A stretch of 64,000 bases of DNA from Polysphondylium violaceum (Eukaryota; Evosea; Eumycetozoa; Dictyosteliales; Dictyosteliaceae), in assembly GCA_000277445.1 (NCBI GenBank), contig AJWJ01000023.1, forward strand, positions 28,432 to 92,431, in the 5' to 3' direction. Position numbers and translations under genes: made by a program. Below the pieces are notes generated by a model that made no database searches, had not been told where the DNA came from, and worked only from the letters and a program-made list of their open reading frames with translations. This document shows, piece after piece, positions 22,600 to 33,500 of this stretch. Numbering within the stretch: position 1 is the stretch's first letter; every line of letters begins with the position of its first letter.

Positions 22600-24717
22600 T
22601 TAAAGGCCTTGAAAATTTGTTTTATCATTTCCTTCGTGGACCACTTGGACTAAAAAGTTTTTATACTTTTTGAGGATTTTGTTGAGTTCATCACGAGAGA
22701 TGTTTTCACGCCACATGATTTCTTCGAGGTGGTGGAGGCCCCGGAAATAGGGGCTGAGGCGCTTAAAGAGTTGAAAGAGTTTGGTGTTGTCGTCAATATT
22801 TTCAAAGAGTGACATTTCTTGTGGGGTGAGGTGGGAGGGCATGAGGGGGAAGGGGGTGGTCGGGTAGAGGAGGGGGGAGGCGTCAGAGCCCGTATTGCTG
22901 CCGGCGTTGCTGGAGCTTCCAGAGGGCGTCGCAAAGGCGGGATTGGAGGAGGGCGTGTGGATCATGAGGTGGATGTAGGTGGAGAGCTGCACAATGAGGT
23001 CGTGCTGCAGCAGCCAGCCGACGACCGCCAGGAACGTGGTGTGGTACTGCGATGAGGGGATCTTGGAGATGTGCTCGGCGAGCGGGCGCGCTGTCGAGAA
23101 GCGCTGCAGGATGTCGTACAGCTTGAAGTCGGGAAACAGCACAGAGAATGTCTGGCTCAGCGTAGCATAGTTTACCTGCGATCGCGGGGTGAGGATGTAA
23201 AAGTTGTTTTTGGTCATCATGTTGATGATACGCGCCTTTTTCCAGTGGACCAGGTGCGAGGCCAACCGGTAGATCTGGGCCAGGGTGAGGTCGGTCTCGA
23301 GCTGGAGATCACGGAAGCTTTTGGTGGGCTTGGCCGCCTCGAGCAGCTTGATCAGTGCCGGCGAGGTGTCGTACGAGGGCAGTTGGATCGAGTCCTCGCC
23401 TGTGAATATCAGCAGTGCGTGGTAGGGTCGCAACGGGTAGATTGGGTAGCTGTCGGGGTTTGAGACGTTGAGGTGCAGTCCTATCCACCCGTTGACACGC
23501 AAGCTCACGCTGCCACGATCCTTGATGCCGTGATAGATCTCTTTGATCTCTCGAGCGAGTTTGCTAACACTGAGGATACGTTCGGTGAGCACATGATGGT
23601 TGGGTTTCGTGTTGGGCATCGCACTACTACTGCCGCTATTCTCTATTTGTGTCTGTTCAGTCAGCCATTGTTCACGAATGGCCAGCATGTCGTGCACTTG
23701 TTTGGCAATATAATTACATCTTTGTTGTTCATGTTTAATTGCTGCGGCCAATTGCATCGATATCCTTTTAACACTGTCCAACAGCTTGTTTCTATACACA
23801 TCTCCACTCGTTGACGACAACACAAACACAATATTAAACAATGTTATTTCCTCATGTTGATGTTGTTTCTTTTCTTCTATATTCTTTTTATTTCTTGTCG
23901 ATTGATTCTTTGGTCTATCTTCTCCACAGTTCTTTTTGCTATTGTTGATCTGAGAAGACGATGTTCTAATTGTATTACTACTTGGTGAGTCTGTATTGCT
24001 ATTGCTATCATCGTTGTTTTCGTCATCATTCTCTCCTGTTGTTGAAGAAGTAGTCGAACTCTGACTATGTCTAATCGATGATTCATTCTCATTGCCCACA
24101 CTATCACTACTCTTGTTGTTGTTGCTGTTGTTATTGCTATTGCTATTACTATTACTACTGCTACCATCACTATTCTTTTCACTATGATGATTATGATCCT
24201 TTTTCTCATCCTCTTCTAAATCTTCGTTTGTCAGATTGGTCGGATGGCCAATGAACGTCGTGTTTTCTATCGTCAGTTCAAATGACTGATCACAGAGTCT
24301 TTGCTTGGGTGTGAGGATGGGCGTGATTACGACCGAGGGCAGATTATAGATGGTAAACTTCTCCTTTATGGCACCACCAGCCGTACTGGTGCCTGTGTCA
24401 GTCTGACTGTTTTCCGTCTCGACGCTGGCACCTTTGTTGCTGCCCGGCTGATTCGGGTTGAGTGTCGTGAGCGGATGCTGCTGCTTAAATGCCATCAACG
24501 TCTCGTCAGACACCTTGGTTCTGCTGACAGTGGGATACCTGAATATCAGCTTATCGCCACCAATCGACGTGTGCACAACGAGAATAATACCCAATATATT
24601 GTTCTTTACAATCTCGTTGTCATACAGGCCTCCATCGCCGCCGCCCCCATTCCTATTGAACGGTATGTCGGCATCTTTGTAAAACCCACTATTGTTTCCG
24701 TTGCTTGTATTATCCAT
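22600..24717 (-). CDS. nprl3: GATOR1 complex subunit NPRL3
   Basis: This single-exon gene encodes 705 residues (human NPRL3 about 569; the extra length is a Ser/Asn-rich insertion near residues 170-260). Family blocks are LVVHTSIGGDKLIFRYP, SFELTIENTTFIGHPT, LFNIVFVLSSTSGDV, HEQQRCNYIAKQ, LRPYHALLIF and YFRGLHHLEEIMWRENISR. NPRL3 pairs with NPRL2 and DEPDC5 in GATOR1, the GAP for Rag GTPases that switches off TORC1 on lysosomes when amino acids fall. The N-terminus is longin-like and the C-terminal half is winged-helix. The second half is unusually GC-rich (22800-23600). The last nine or so residues (NDKTNFQGL) do not resemble the family end, while another frame does. Orientation is co-directional with the 7TM kinase. 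Confidence 0.94.
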   Translation of the reverse strand: MDNTSNGNNSGFYKDADIPFNRNGGGGDGGLYDNEIVKNNILGIILVVHTSIGGDKLIFRYPTVSRTKVSDETLMAFKQQHPLTTLNPNQPGSNKGASVETENSQTDTGTSTAGGAIKEKFTIYNLPSVVITPILTPKQRLCDQSFELTIENTTFIGHPTNLTNEDLEEDEKKDHNHHSEKNSDGSSSNSNSNSNNNSNNNKSSDSVGNENESSIRHSQSSTTSSTTGENDDENNDDSNSNTDSPSSNTIRTSSSQINNSKKNCGEDRPKNQSTRNKKNIEEKKQHQHEEITLFNIVFVLSSTSGDVYRNKLLDSVKRISMQLAAAIKHEQQRCNYIAKQVHDMLAIREQWLTEQTQIENSGSSSAMPNTKPNHHVLTERILSVSKLAREIKEIYHGIKDRGSVSLRVNGWIGLHLNVSNPDSYPIYPLRPYHALLIFTGEDSIQLPSYDTSPALIKLLEAAKPTKSFRDLQLETDLTLAQIYRLASHLVHWKKARIINMMTKNNFYILTPRSQVNYATLSQTFSVLFPDFKLYDILQRFSTARPLAEHISKIPSSQYHTTFLAVVGWLLQHDLIVQLSTYIHLMIHTPSSNPAFATPSGSSSNAGSNTGSDASPLLYPTTPFPLMPSHLTPQEMSLFENIDDNTKLFQLFKRLSPYFRGLHHLEEIMWRENISRDELNKILKKYKNFLVQVVHEGNDKTNFQGL

Positions 24718-25252
24718 GCTATTATCTATTTATATCTCTTCTATTCTGTGGTGTATGCTGCTATGCTATGGCTATTAATCAATCATACTCTACTCTAAAT
24801 GCACCCGCGATGCAATAATTATTATTTGTTGATTACAACTACCAAAAATGGTGTTTGATGGGCTAAAATGAAAAAAATAAAAAAATTTGTTAAAAAAAAA
24901 AAAAAGAATTAGATTGCACCTACTGTATAAGTTTTACCTGATTTAATAACTAAGTTTTTTACTTCTTTTCTTCCTGTCCAAACACTCTCATTACCCCCAA
25001 TTGTGACGAGACCTATAAAATGTATGCATAATGATTTTTCCTCCGCTTTTAGTAAAAATTCTTAAGGCCCCCCTTTTAAAGAACATATTTTTATTTCAGA
25101 TATAAACCGAGATATTTTTTTTAAATAAACGGACTGGTGCTGGTTGTAAAAAAGAAAAAAAAAAAATTGTGCATATTTCTCAATTTTTAGATGAGCCCTT
25201 ATGAACAAGTAAATTAGACTTTGTTAGGGACGAGTCAGTGAATTGAGATGAA
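24718..25252. other. Intergenic upstream of nprl3 and lectin gene 1
   Basis: This is the divergent promoter region of nprl3 (-) and the first lectin/IPT gene (+). It has A runs near 24893 and 25158. It also contains the possible orphan exon at 24909-25012 (minus). Confidence 0.5.
24909..25012 (-). pseudogene. Possible orphan 3' exon fragment
   Basis: On the minus strand, a TTTTATAG acceptor is followed by 34 open codons ending in a stop: ...VTIGGNESVWTGRKEVKNL, then VIKSGKTYTVGAI. The composition is protein-like and unlike its AT-rich surroundings. No upstream exon could be found before the lectin gene begins. It may be the tail of a lost gene or a chance ORF. I do not recognise the family. 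Confidence 0.35.
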
Positions 25253-28200
25253 ATGAAAGGTTTTTGTATTTTTGTTGTTGTTTTATTGCTTGGATTAGTC
25301 CAAACGTAACAATTAACGCTAGTACTTAATCAAGAAAATGGGCATTACTACGCATATTCAAACACTAAAGCAAACTACCAAGATTCTGTAAATGTTTGTC
25401 AAACATACACACCTCCTGACGGATTTACAGGGTAAATATATGTAGATTATTGATTTCATTGATTAAAACACACATTAACATTTGATATAGATATCTAGTT
25501 ACAGTGACATCAAAAGATGAGCATGATTGGATAGGGAGTCACCTTGGCGCAATCTCTACCATTTGGATAGCAGGTTCCGATTTGGGTGATAGAGGAAATT
25601 GGACATACAACGTAGGTCCTGAAAAAGGTCAAATATTGTATGATTTGTACTCAGAGAGAACATACACTTTTACAAATTTCCCATACACTGAACCGAATTT
25701 AGAGGTTGGTGAAAATTATCTTATATCTATTCCAAATTCAAAAGATGGATGGAACAATGTCGTTGCCTCAACACAATCAAATTATATATGTGAATTTTCA
25801 CCAATAGATGAACCATTTATACCCACGGTGCATTCAGAAGGTGATATGGTGACTGTTAATGTCAATGGATATGACATTTCAACACTTGAAATTAAATTCA
25901 CATCTGCATCCCAACCAAACTTCAACTGCCAAAATATTAAAAAAGTTGGTGAAAACACAATCACACGTCAGGTTCCATCAGGCACTGGTAAATATAGCTA
26001 CACTCTTTCAGATAAAGTTAAATCAAGCAAATCTGTTCCATGGCAATATCATCCTCCTCATATATCAATGATTGGGCTGTCTCTTGAAACTGTAACTCTT
26101 GTTGGCGATAATTTTGGTAACGATGTATCAAAAATTCAAATCACATTTGATGTTACTGGCACAAATACAGAGTGCAATAATATAAATATAATAATACCCT
26201 TCAAACAGATGACTTGCAGTCTAAAACTTTTACCAAAGATACTTCCATTTCAAGTAGTTGTAAATTCAATATCTTCACGATATAATAAGACATCACTTTA
26301 TCATTTTGACTCTAAATCAATTTTTCTTATTCCCATTACATAGCTCCAAAATATTCAATAATGCTAGACTATTCCAAACAAACAAAAGTTGATGGAAATA
26401 CTGGTTATCTTTCATCATTTGATAATGAAGCTGAATTTATATTTATCAAACAATACTACCCATTAACATTTCCATGGTACATTTCTTTAGGTGTAAAGGT
26501 AGCAACTTTAGAACCACCTGATTATTATTATACAGCAGGTCCAAGGAATGGGAAAAACGACAATAATTTTTATAACTCGGGTCTTGGGATCAATCCTGAA
26601 TGGATGAGAGAAGAGTCTTATGTTACTATGAATTTTGAAGATAGGGCAATAATTACTAGGACGATAGAAGATTCTGGTTTAGATATTTATGGTGGTCTTA
26701 TCGAGTTTGGTGGATATCTTCCAACAGTCAGAAATTACCAAACACCTTATTTAATTAATACTGATGGGGGAACTATCTTTGTTCAACTTAATAACTTTGG
26801 TACATCATTATCAACAACTTTAGTTCAAACCACAAATCTTTTATCCTTTTCAATTAGTTATTATAAAGGTGGCATTAGTATGACCATAAGTCATGTGGAT
26901 TTAGTTGCACAAAAAATTCCAATCAAAATTATCATTGACAAAGTTGAAGCAACACCTTCCATCTATTATGATAGAAGTCATCCATCTATTACAAATATTA
27001 AACCATCAATAGATACTGCTGGTGGTGTAATTACAATTACTGGCGAAAGCTTATTCAATCAAGAATCTGCCATCGCCGTTAAAGGAATTGTTTGTAATGA
27101 TATTCAATTTACCACCCCACACAAACAATTTACATGTAGTATTGGTCCAGGAGCTGGAATGAAATCAATATCAATAGATGTCGGTGGAAAAGTTTCAAAC
27201 ACTTTTGATTACAATTATCAATATCCAACAATTACATCAATACCACCTATTCCAACAAGTGGCGGTATTGTAACAATTCAAGGTACAAACTTTGGTATTG
27301 ATAAAAATGATCTATCAATTGATTTATGTACAAATTTTGAAATTATAACACCACATACCACAATTACCTGTGAGTTTAATCAAGGACAAGGTGATTTATC
27401 AGTTATACTTACAATCGGTACCTATTCAACACCACCATTCAACACACGTTATCAATATCCAACTATTAGTAATATTGTTCAAACAAATGGTGATATTGAT
27501 ATCATTGGTGATAACTTTGGATGGGATCAAAGTAAATCAATTATTAAAATGGACAATGATTTGGTTATTGGTTCTTCATGTACACTTGTCAGCAATACAA
27601 ATATCAAATGTAATAATTTAGCATCTGTGTATGGTCCATTTTCAATCAGTAATGACAAAGGTGTTAATTTTGGTACAACATACAAATACGATTTAAAACC
27701 ATACATTACAAGTACCTTTGAGGGTGTCTGCTCTAATCCTCAAGAAAAATTAACATTGAAAATTTTATATATGGTATCAAAGAGTTCAACATTTAAAATC
27801 AAATATGGTGGACAATACTTTCAAGTAAATGTTTTGGATTCACTTACATCTGAATTTATTGTTCCCGATGGTAGTGGTGTTGTGCCTCTTCAATTCGAAA
27901 TCGACAATACTCGTTTATCAAATGAAATATCAATTTCATATTGTCCAACAGTAATTAAATCAATTGATTTTAATATCCGTACTAGAAAATACGAAATTAC
28001 TGGCACAGGATTTAGTTCAAATTCAAACAAAGGTTTAATCACAAGTACCAATGGTTTATCAAAACTCAATTTGCAAGTGGACCAATTTAACAGTACATTT
28101 ATCTCTATTGGATTACCAATGGATGCAAAGTCTGGTTTGGTTATGATAGATACTTCCTATCAACTATCAAATAAAGTATGGATAAATATCACACCAGAGA

Positions 28201-28760
28201 TTGAAAGTGCAAGTAATCCCCTTGAGCAAGGATCACCAATCACCATCACTGGCAAATATTTCAAAACTGTAGATATCGATGGTAATAATATTGGATTAGA
28301 ATTCTCTCTAAATGGTAATAAATTACCTTGTCAAGCAGGCTCAAATGAGACAAGTGTAGTATGCCAAGTGCCTCCAGGCAGTGGTAAAATAACTATTAAT
28401 GCAAAATCTAGTTCAGCAAAAAATGGTGAATCTGATAGCACAGATTTAACATTAACTTATATTAAATCTCCAAACAACAATAGTAATAATAGTGATAGCA
28501 ACAACAATAATAATAATAATAATAATAGTCATAGTGATGGTACTAATAACAATAGTAGTACTAGTAATATAAACAACAGCAACTATAACTTATGGAAATT
28601 AAAAGCACCACTTATTGTAGTTAGCTGTTTTGTAGGTGTTGGTCTATCAGTAGGGTTCATTATCTTCCTCAGAAGCAAAGCAGCCTCTGACTTTCTCAAT
28701 AGATTTAGATCTCGTAGATCCAGAATGCACAGAAATGAAGATTCTTTTGAGCTAATGTAA
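25253..28760 (+). pseudogene. Lectin/IPT membrane protein 1, disabled copy
   Basis: This is a paralogue of the intact gene at 30587-34169, with the same two-exon plan (25253-25431 and 25491-28760). A signal peptide (MKGFCIFVVVLLLGLVQT) is followed at once by an in-frame TAA (codon 18). A second break lies near 26330-26360: the frame ends at a TAG (26341-26343) and continues in another frame from about 26350 to the end. Otherwise the sequence is open: a C-type-lectin-like domain (WIAGSDLGDRGNW; TEPNLEVGENYL), a second lectin-like domain (GYLSSFDNEAEF), several IPT/TIG repeats (PTSGGIVTIQGTNFG), an Asn/Ser-rich stalk and a C-terminal membrane helix (VVSCFVGVGLSVGFIIFL). The cytoplasmic tail ends FELM. 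Two lesions in conserved sequence suggest a recent pseudogene; sequencing errors remain possible. Confidence 0.75.
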
Positions 28761-28867
28761 AATAGCTCCTTAGTTTTAATAGTCATAATCATAAATCTCT
28801 TTTATTTTAATTCAAATAAATTTCACTCGTATTAGTGTTGTACCGAAAGGCTTTTTATGATCGCGGA

Positions 28868-28998
28868 CCATCAATTGACCTTTTTCTCAACCTACATTGA
28901 ATGTCCAATTTCCCACACCTTCTATCTAAATCAAAATGAACACCAAATTGGCAAGTGTTAGCCCAATTGTATCATCCAATGATGTGATAGTAAATATC
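28868..28998 (-). pseudogene. Inverted fragment of lectin exon
   Basis: The minus strand matches the start of exon 2 of the intact lectin/IPT gene (30830-30975): atactatc.catcattggatga, ccaatttggtgttc and gtgggaaattggacattc are recognisable. Substitutions and small gaps are frequent and the frame is lost. It is a relic lying in the opposite orientation to both lectin genes. Confidence 0.8.
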
Positions 28999-29036
28999 TA
29001 AAATAAAAAATATAAAATCTTTTTTGTATAATTTAT

Positions 29037-29170
29037 TGGTAGATCATACACTTTTACACATTTTATAATGAATGAACTTCAAGTTTAATAGATGATGAAA
29101 ATTATCTTTATATTTAATATGAAAAAGGGTTGAGAAATACTCTTGAATCATCAGAAAAAACTTTTGTTTA
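29037..29170 (+). pseudogene. Direct fragment of lectin exon
   Basis: This plus-strand stretch continues the same exon where the inverted piece stops, matching 31001-31130 of the intact gene (tggtagatcat, cttttacacatttt, gatgaaaattatctttatat, agaaatactcttgaatca). Stops and indels break it. Together with 28868-28998 it shows that one lectin exon copy was split by an inversion. Confidence 0.8.
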
Positions 29171-29357
29171 GAGGAAATATTGTGACAAATGCTATAAAAG
29201 CTTTTATTAAAAGTGCTAATAGATATATGGACTTGAATTTTTGAGGAGAAAATTCTTCTTTTCATCTTCATCCGAGTTATATTCATCCGATTCATCTTCT
29301 TTTAATTCATCTTCATTCCAATTGATCTTTGTAGTTTGAGTATTTCACAACTAATTT

Positions 29358-29927
29358 TTAATCTTGTGCTGGAATGACTACTATACCTCGGAAACTTTGT
29401 TTATTGTATTTTTTACAGTATAGTTCTAGAAGAGCAGCATTACAGAAATTTAAAGTACACCCACTAATATCCTGAGGGGAAAGAGCATCAATTGCAACGC
29501 TTTCTAATCTTTCTACGACTTGGTCAATAATTAACGGACTCAAGGGGTACTTTTGTGGCTCATCTTGAATAGCATAGAGCTGGTATGAATGACTCTGGGA
29601 AACATTCCTTTTGAATGGCACACCGATGTTGAGATCTGGATGGGCTTTTAAGCGGGGATATTTTCCCCTTTTGGAAGGTCCTTTAAGAAAACAATCAATT
29701 GTTGGTTGATCAGAATAGATGACACGTGTGTTACACCCGTTGGCTCCATGTTGTAATTGATAACCTCTCTCAATAAGCAAAAATTTAAGACAACATTCTG
29801 GGCAAGTGATCTCAAAATCTATTTGGATATTACAATATATCTGGAAATCAATACTATCTTGAGTCTGTCCAGAGTCTGGGTAATGAACCAATACTCTGGG
29901 GTAGTTTATGTGGGAATGCACTAAGGA
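29358..29927 (-). CDS. Unrecognised ORF, 5' end missing
   Basis: About 188 open codons end at 29358. The likely exon begins after a TTTTCCTTAG acceptor near 29926 with HSHINYPRVLVHYPDSG. Features are a Cys cluster (CPECC), HGANGCNTRV, and a C-terminal part predicted to be helical (LIIDQVVERLESVAIDALS). There is no methionine codon anywhere in the exon, and no convincing first exon lies upstream before the next lectin fragment at 30105. It sits between broken lectin pieces, so it is probably a gene fragment or a gene damaged by the same rearrangements. I do not recognise the family. Confidence 0.5.
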   Translation of the reverse strand, partial: SLVHSHINYPRVLVHYPDSGQTQDSIDFQIYCNIQIDFEITCPECCLKFLLIERGYQLQHGANGCNTRVIYSDQPTIDCFLKGPSKRGKYPRLKAHPDLNIGVPFKRNVSQSHSYQLYAIQDEPQKYPLSPLIIDQVVERLESVAIDALSPQDISGCTLNFCNAALLELYCKKYNKQSFRGIVVIPAQD

Positions 29928-30104
29928 AAATAAAAAGTTGGTATGAGAAATCAAGTTAACTAGAAATATATGTATACCTACTCTTTGTAAAAAAAAAAAA
30001 ATAAAATCACAATTTAAAATTTTGATTGATTTAAAATTTAAAAAAAAAAAATTAGTAATCAAATTATTTTCCTAGAACCATGTACGCCTACAGGCATCGC
30101 CTAT

Positions 30105-30446
30105 ATTTTCCTAGAACCATTTATACCTACGGTGCATTCAGAAGGTGATACGGTGACTGTTAATGTCAATGGATATGGTATTGAAACACTTTGAAATTAA
30201 ATTCACATCTGCATCCCAACCAAACTTCAACTGCCAAAATATTAAAAAAGTGGGTGAAAACATAATCACATGTCAGGTTCCATCAGGCACTGGTAAATAT
30301 AGCTACACTCTTTCAGATAAAGTTAAATCAAGTAAATCTGTTCCATGGCAATGTCACCCTCCTCATATATCATATCAAGCAAATCTGTTCCATGGCAAGA
30401 CATGCCCTTTTCAACTGTAACTCTTGTTGGCGATATTTTGGTAACG
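30105..30446 (+). pseudogene. Lectin/IPT gene fragment, recent copy
   Basis: It is nearly identical in DNA to 25800-26130 of lectin gene 1 (ttcagaaggtgata.ggtgac through ccatggcaatgtcacc). A small change at about 30178 shifts the frame (ggtattgaaacactttgaaa). A 24-base internal duplication (atcaagtaaatctgttccat and atcaagcaaatctgttccat) follows at 30328-30395. The homology ends near 30446, just before the promoter of the intact lectin gene. The high identity means the copy is recent. Confidence 0.85.
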
Positions 30447-30586
30447 CTAATACCGAAAGTCTTTTTGTGCAGACTTTTTCTATTTTTTTTTTTTTTTCTT
30501 AAAAAAAAAAAACTAATCTTTTTCGTAAAAAAATATCTTTTGAAAAAGCCTCTTTATCAGAGATTACCATTTTAAACGAACGAGAA

Positions 30587-33500
30587 ATGCGTGGAATGAA
30601 ATACTTATTTTTAATTTTATTCGTTCTATTCCTTGGAGAAGTCCAATCCCAACACTTGGAAATAAATGATATAAATAAACATTACTATTTATACTATTAC
30701 AACTCGGAAATGAACTACCAATATGCAAAAAGCTATTGTGAAAGCTACACACCTCCTGAAGGATTCTCGACTGGGTAAATATATTGATTGTTTTATCTAT
30801 TCAATATTCATTAATATTTTATGTTTTAGATATTTAGCTACTATCACAACATTGGATGAATACAATTGGGTTACCACTAGCCAATTTGGTGTTCTTTCTG
30901 ATATTTGGATAGCAGGAAGTGATTTAGGTAATGTGGGAAATTGGACATTCAATGTAGGTCCAGAAAAAGGTCAATTGATGTATGATTTATACTCTGGTAG
31001 ATCATATACTTTTACACATTTTCTTTTGAATGAACCAAGTTTAATAGATGGTGAAAATTATCTTTATATTGAATATGAAAACGGGATGAGAAATACTCTT
31101 GAATCAACAGAAAAAACTTTTGTTTGTGAATTCTCCCCAATAGATGAAGTATTTATACCTGCAGTGCATTCAGATGGTGGTATGGTAACTGTGAATGTTA
31201 AAGGATATGACATTACAACTCTTGAAATTAAATTTATACCTTTGTTTGGTTATCCACCAAATGAATTTTTTTGTCAAGATATTACAAAAGTTGGTGAAAA
31301 CACAATCACATGTAATATTCAATCAGGCGTTGGTCAACATGTATATATTATTTCCGATAAAGACAAACACAGTATCGAAGCTGTGTGGGAGTATCAACCT
31401 CCTTATGTATCTATTATTGCACCGGTCTTTGACTCTGGCTCAACTATAACTCTTGCTGGTGATAATTTTGGCAATGATCCAGGGAGACTCCAAGTCACAT
31501 TTGATGTTATTGACAGTTATATCATGTGCACTAATATACAAATATTAACGCCCTCGAAAAAGCTTTCTTGCACTCTTTCACAAAGTTTAACAAAAGTTTT
31601 TCCAATGGAAGTCTCTATCGATGTGATCTCAATGACATTTTACAAAACTGCATTTTATGATCGCGACTCTAATTCAGTTTTTTCCATCTCCTTTTCCCAG
31701 GCTGACAATTATCAAGGAATGCTAGACTATTCCAAGAAATCCAAGGTGGATGGAGACTTTGGTTATCTTTCTGTGTTTGCCACTCAAGATCAATATAATC
31801 TTGCCAAACAATTCTATTCAGAGAATTTGTTGGTAGCTTTGGGTGTCACTATAGATAGTATAGACCCAGATGGATTTAAATATTCAGCAGGACCAGCAAT
31901 TGATGAAAATGCACTTGGATTTTATTACTCATTTATAGAAGGCACCCCTGACGTTTCCAATGGTGAAATATATTGTAACTTTGATTTAGACTCAGGGTCC
32001 ATACATGCTGATACTAAACAAAATATTGCCATTAAAGGTGGTCTTATCCAGTATGGTGGATATAATCCAACAGCGAGAAATTACCAAACACCTTTTTTAA
32101 TTGATTCAGAAGGAGGAACTATTTTTCTTGAACTTGATAACTTTGGTACTTCATTTTCAAATACTCGAGTTCTTCTTGAAAATAAATGGTCCGATTATAT
32201 CGATTATTTTAAGGGTGGTATTAGCATTACTATTGGTGCACCTTATCTAGGTCTATCAAAATATCCAATCAACGTTGCAATTGATGATGATCGTTCTTTA
32301 TTAGATGACGTCAATTATGATAGAACCCCACCATCTATTATTAGTATAGAACCTCCACTTGAGGCTAGTGGTGGAATAATTACAATTACTGGTAAAAGTT
32401 TCACTAGTCACCCAGATGTCATTACTGTACAAGGTATTGATTGCAATGCTATTCAACTCACCATCGAACATAGACAAATTACATGTAGTATTGGTCCAGG
32501 ATCTGGTATGAAATCAATATCAATAATTGCTGCTGAAAAAATATCAAATTCTTTTAATTACTATTATTACCAAGATCCAACAATTACATCAATACCACCT
32601 ATTCCAACAAGTGGAGGTATTGTCACAATTCAAGGTACAGGTTTTGGTATTGATAAAAATGCTCTATCAATTGATTTATGTACAAATATTGAAATTATTA
32701 CAGAAGATACTACAATTACATGTATATTTAATCAAGGACAAGGTGATATATCAGTTATACTTACAATCGGTACCTATTCAACACCACCATTCAACACACG
32801 TTATCAATATCCAACTATTAGTAATATTGTGCAAACAAATGGCGATATTGATATCATTGGTGATAACTTTGGATGGGATCAAAGTAAATCAATTATTAAA
32901 ATGGATAATGATTTGGTTATTGGTTCGTCATGTACACTTGTCAGCAATACATATATCAATTGTAGTAATTTAGCAACTGTGTATGGTCCTTTTTCAATCA
33001 GTAATGATAATGGTGTTAATTTTGGTACAACATACAAATACGATTTGAAACCATACATTACAAGTACTTTTGATGATGAGTGTGTCAAACCTCAAGAAAA
33101 ATTAACAATCCAAGGTGGATATATGGTATCAAAGAGTTCAACATTTAAAATCAAGATTGGTGAACAATACTTTCAAGTAAATAATTTGGATTCATCTAAA
33201 TCAGAACTTATTGTTCCCGATGGCAGTGGTGTCGTATCTCTTCAATTCGAAATCGACAATACTCGTTTATCTAATCCAATATCTATCAGTTATTGCCCAG
33301 TATGGCCACCAGTCATCAAATCTGTTGATTACAATAGACGTACAAAGAAATACGAGATCACAGGTACAGGATTTAGTACTGCAGCTGATACAAACACAGC
33401 TTTCATTACAAGCACCAATGGTGTAATACTATATAGCCTCCAAATAGGTGAATTTACCAATTCATTGATCGAGGTTGAACTTCCCATCGATGCACAGTCT

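Noticed and set aside
22819-24798. Several plus-strand ORFs over nprl3, up to 165 codons
   Set aside because: They are antisense to nprl3, whose GC-rich codons leave few stops in other frames.
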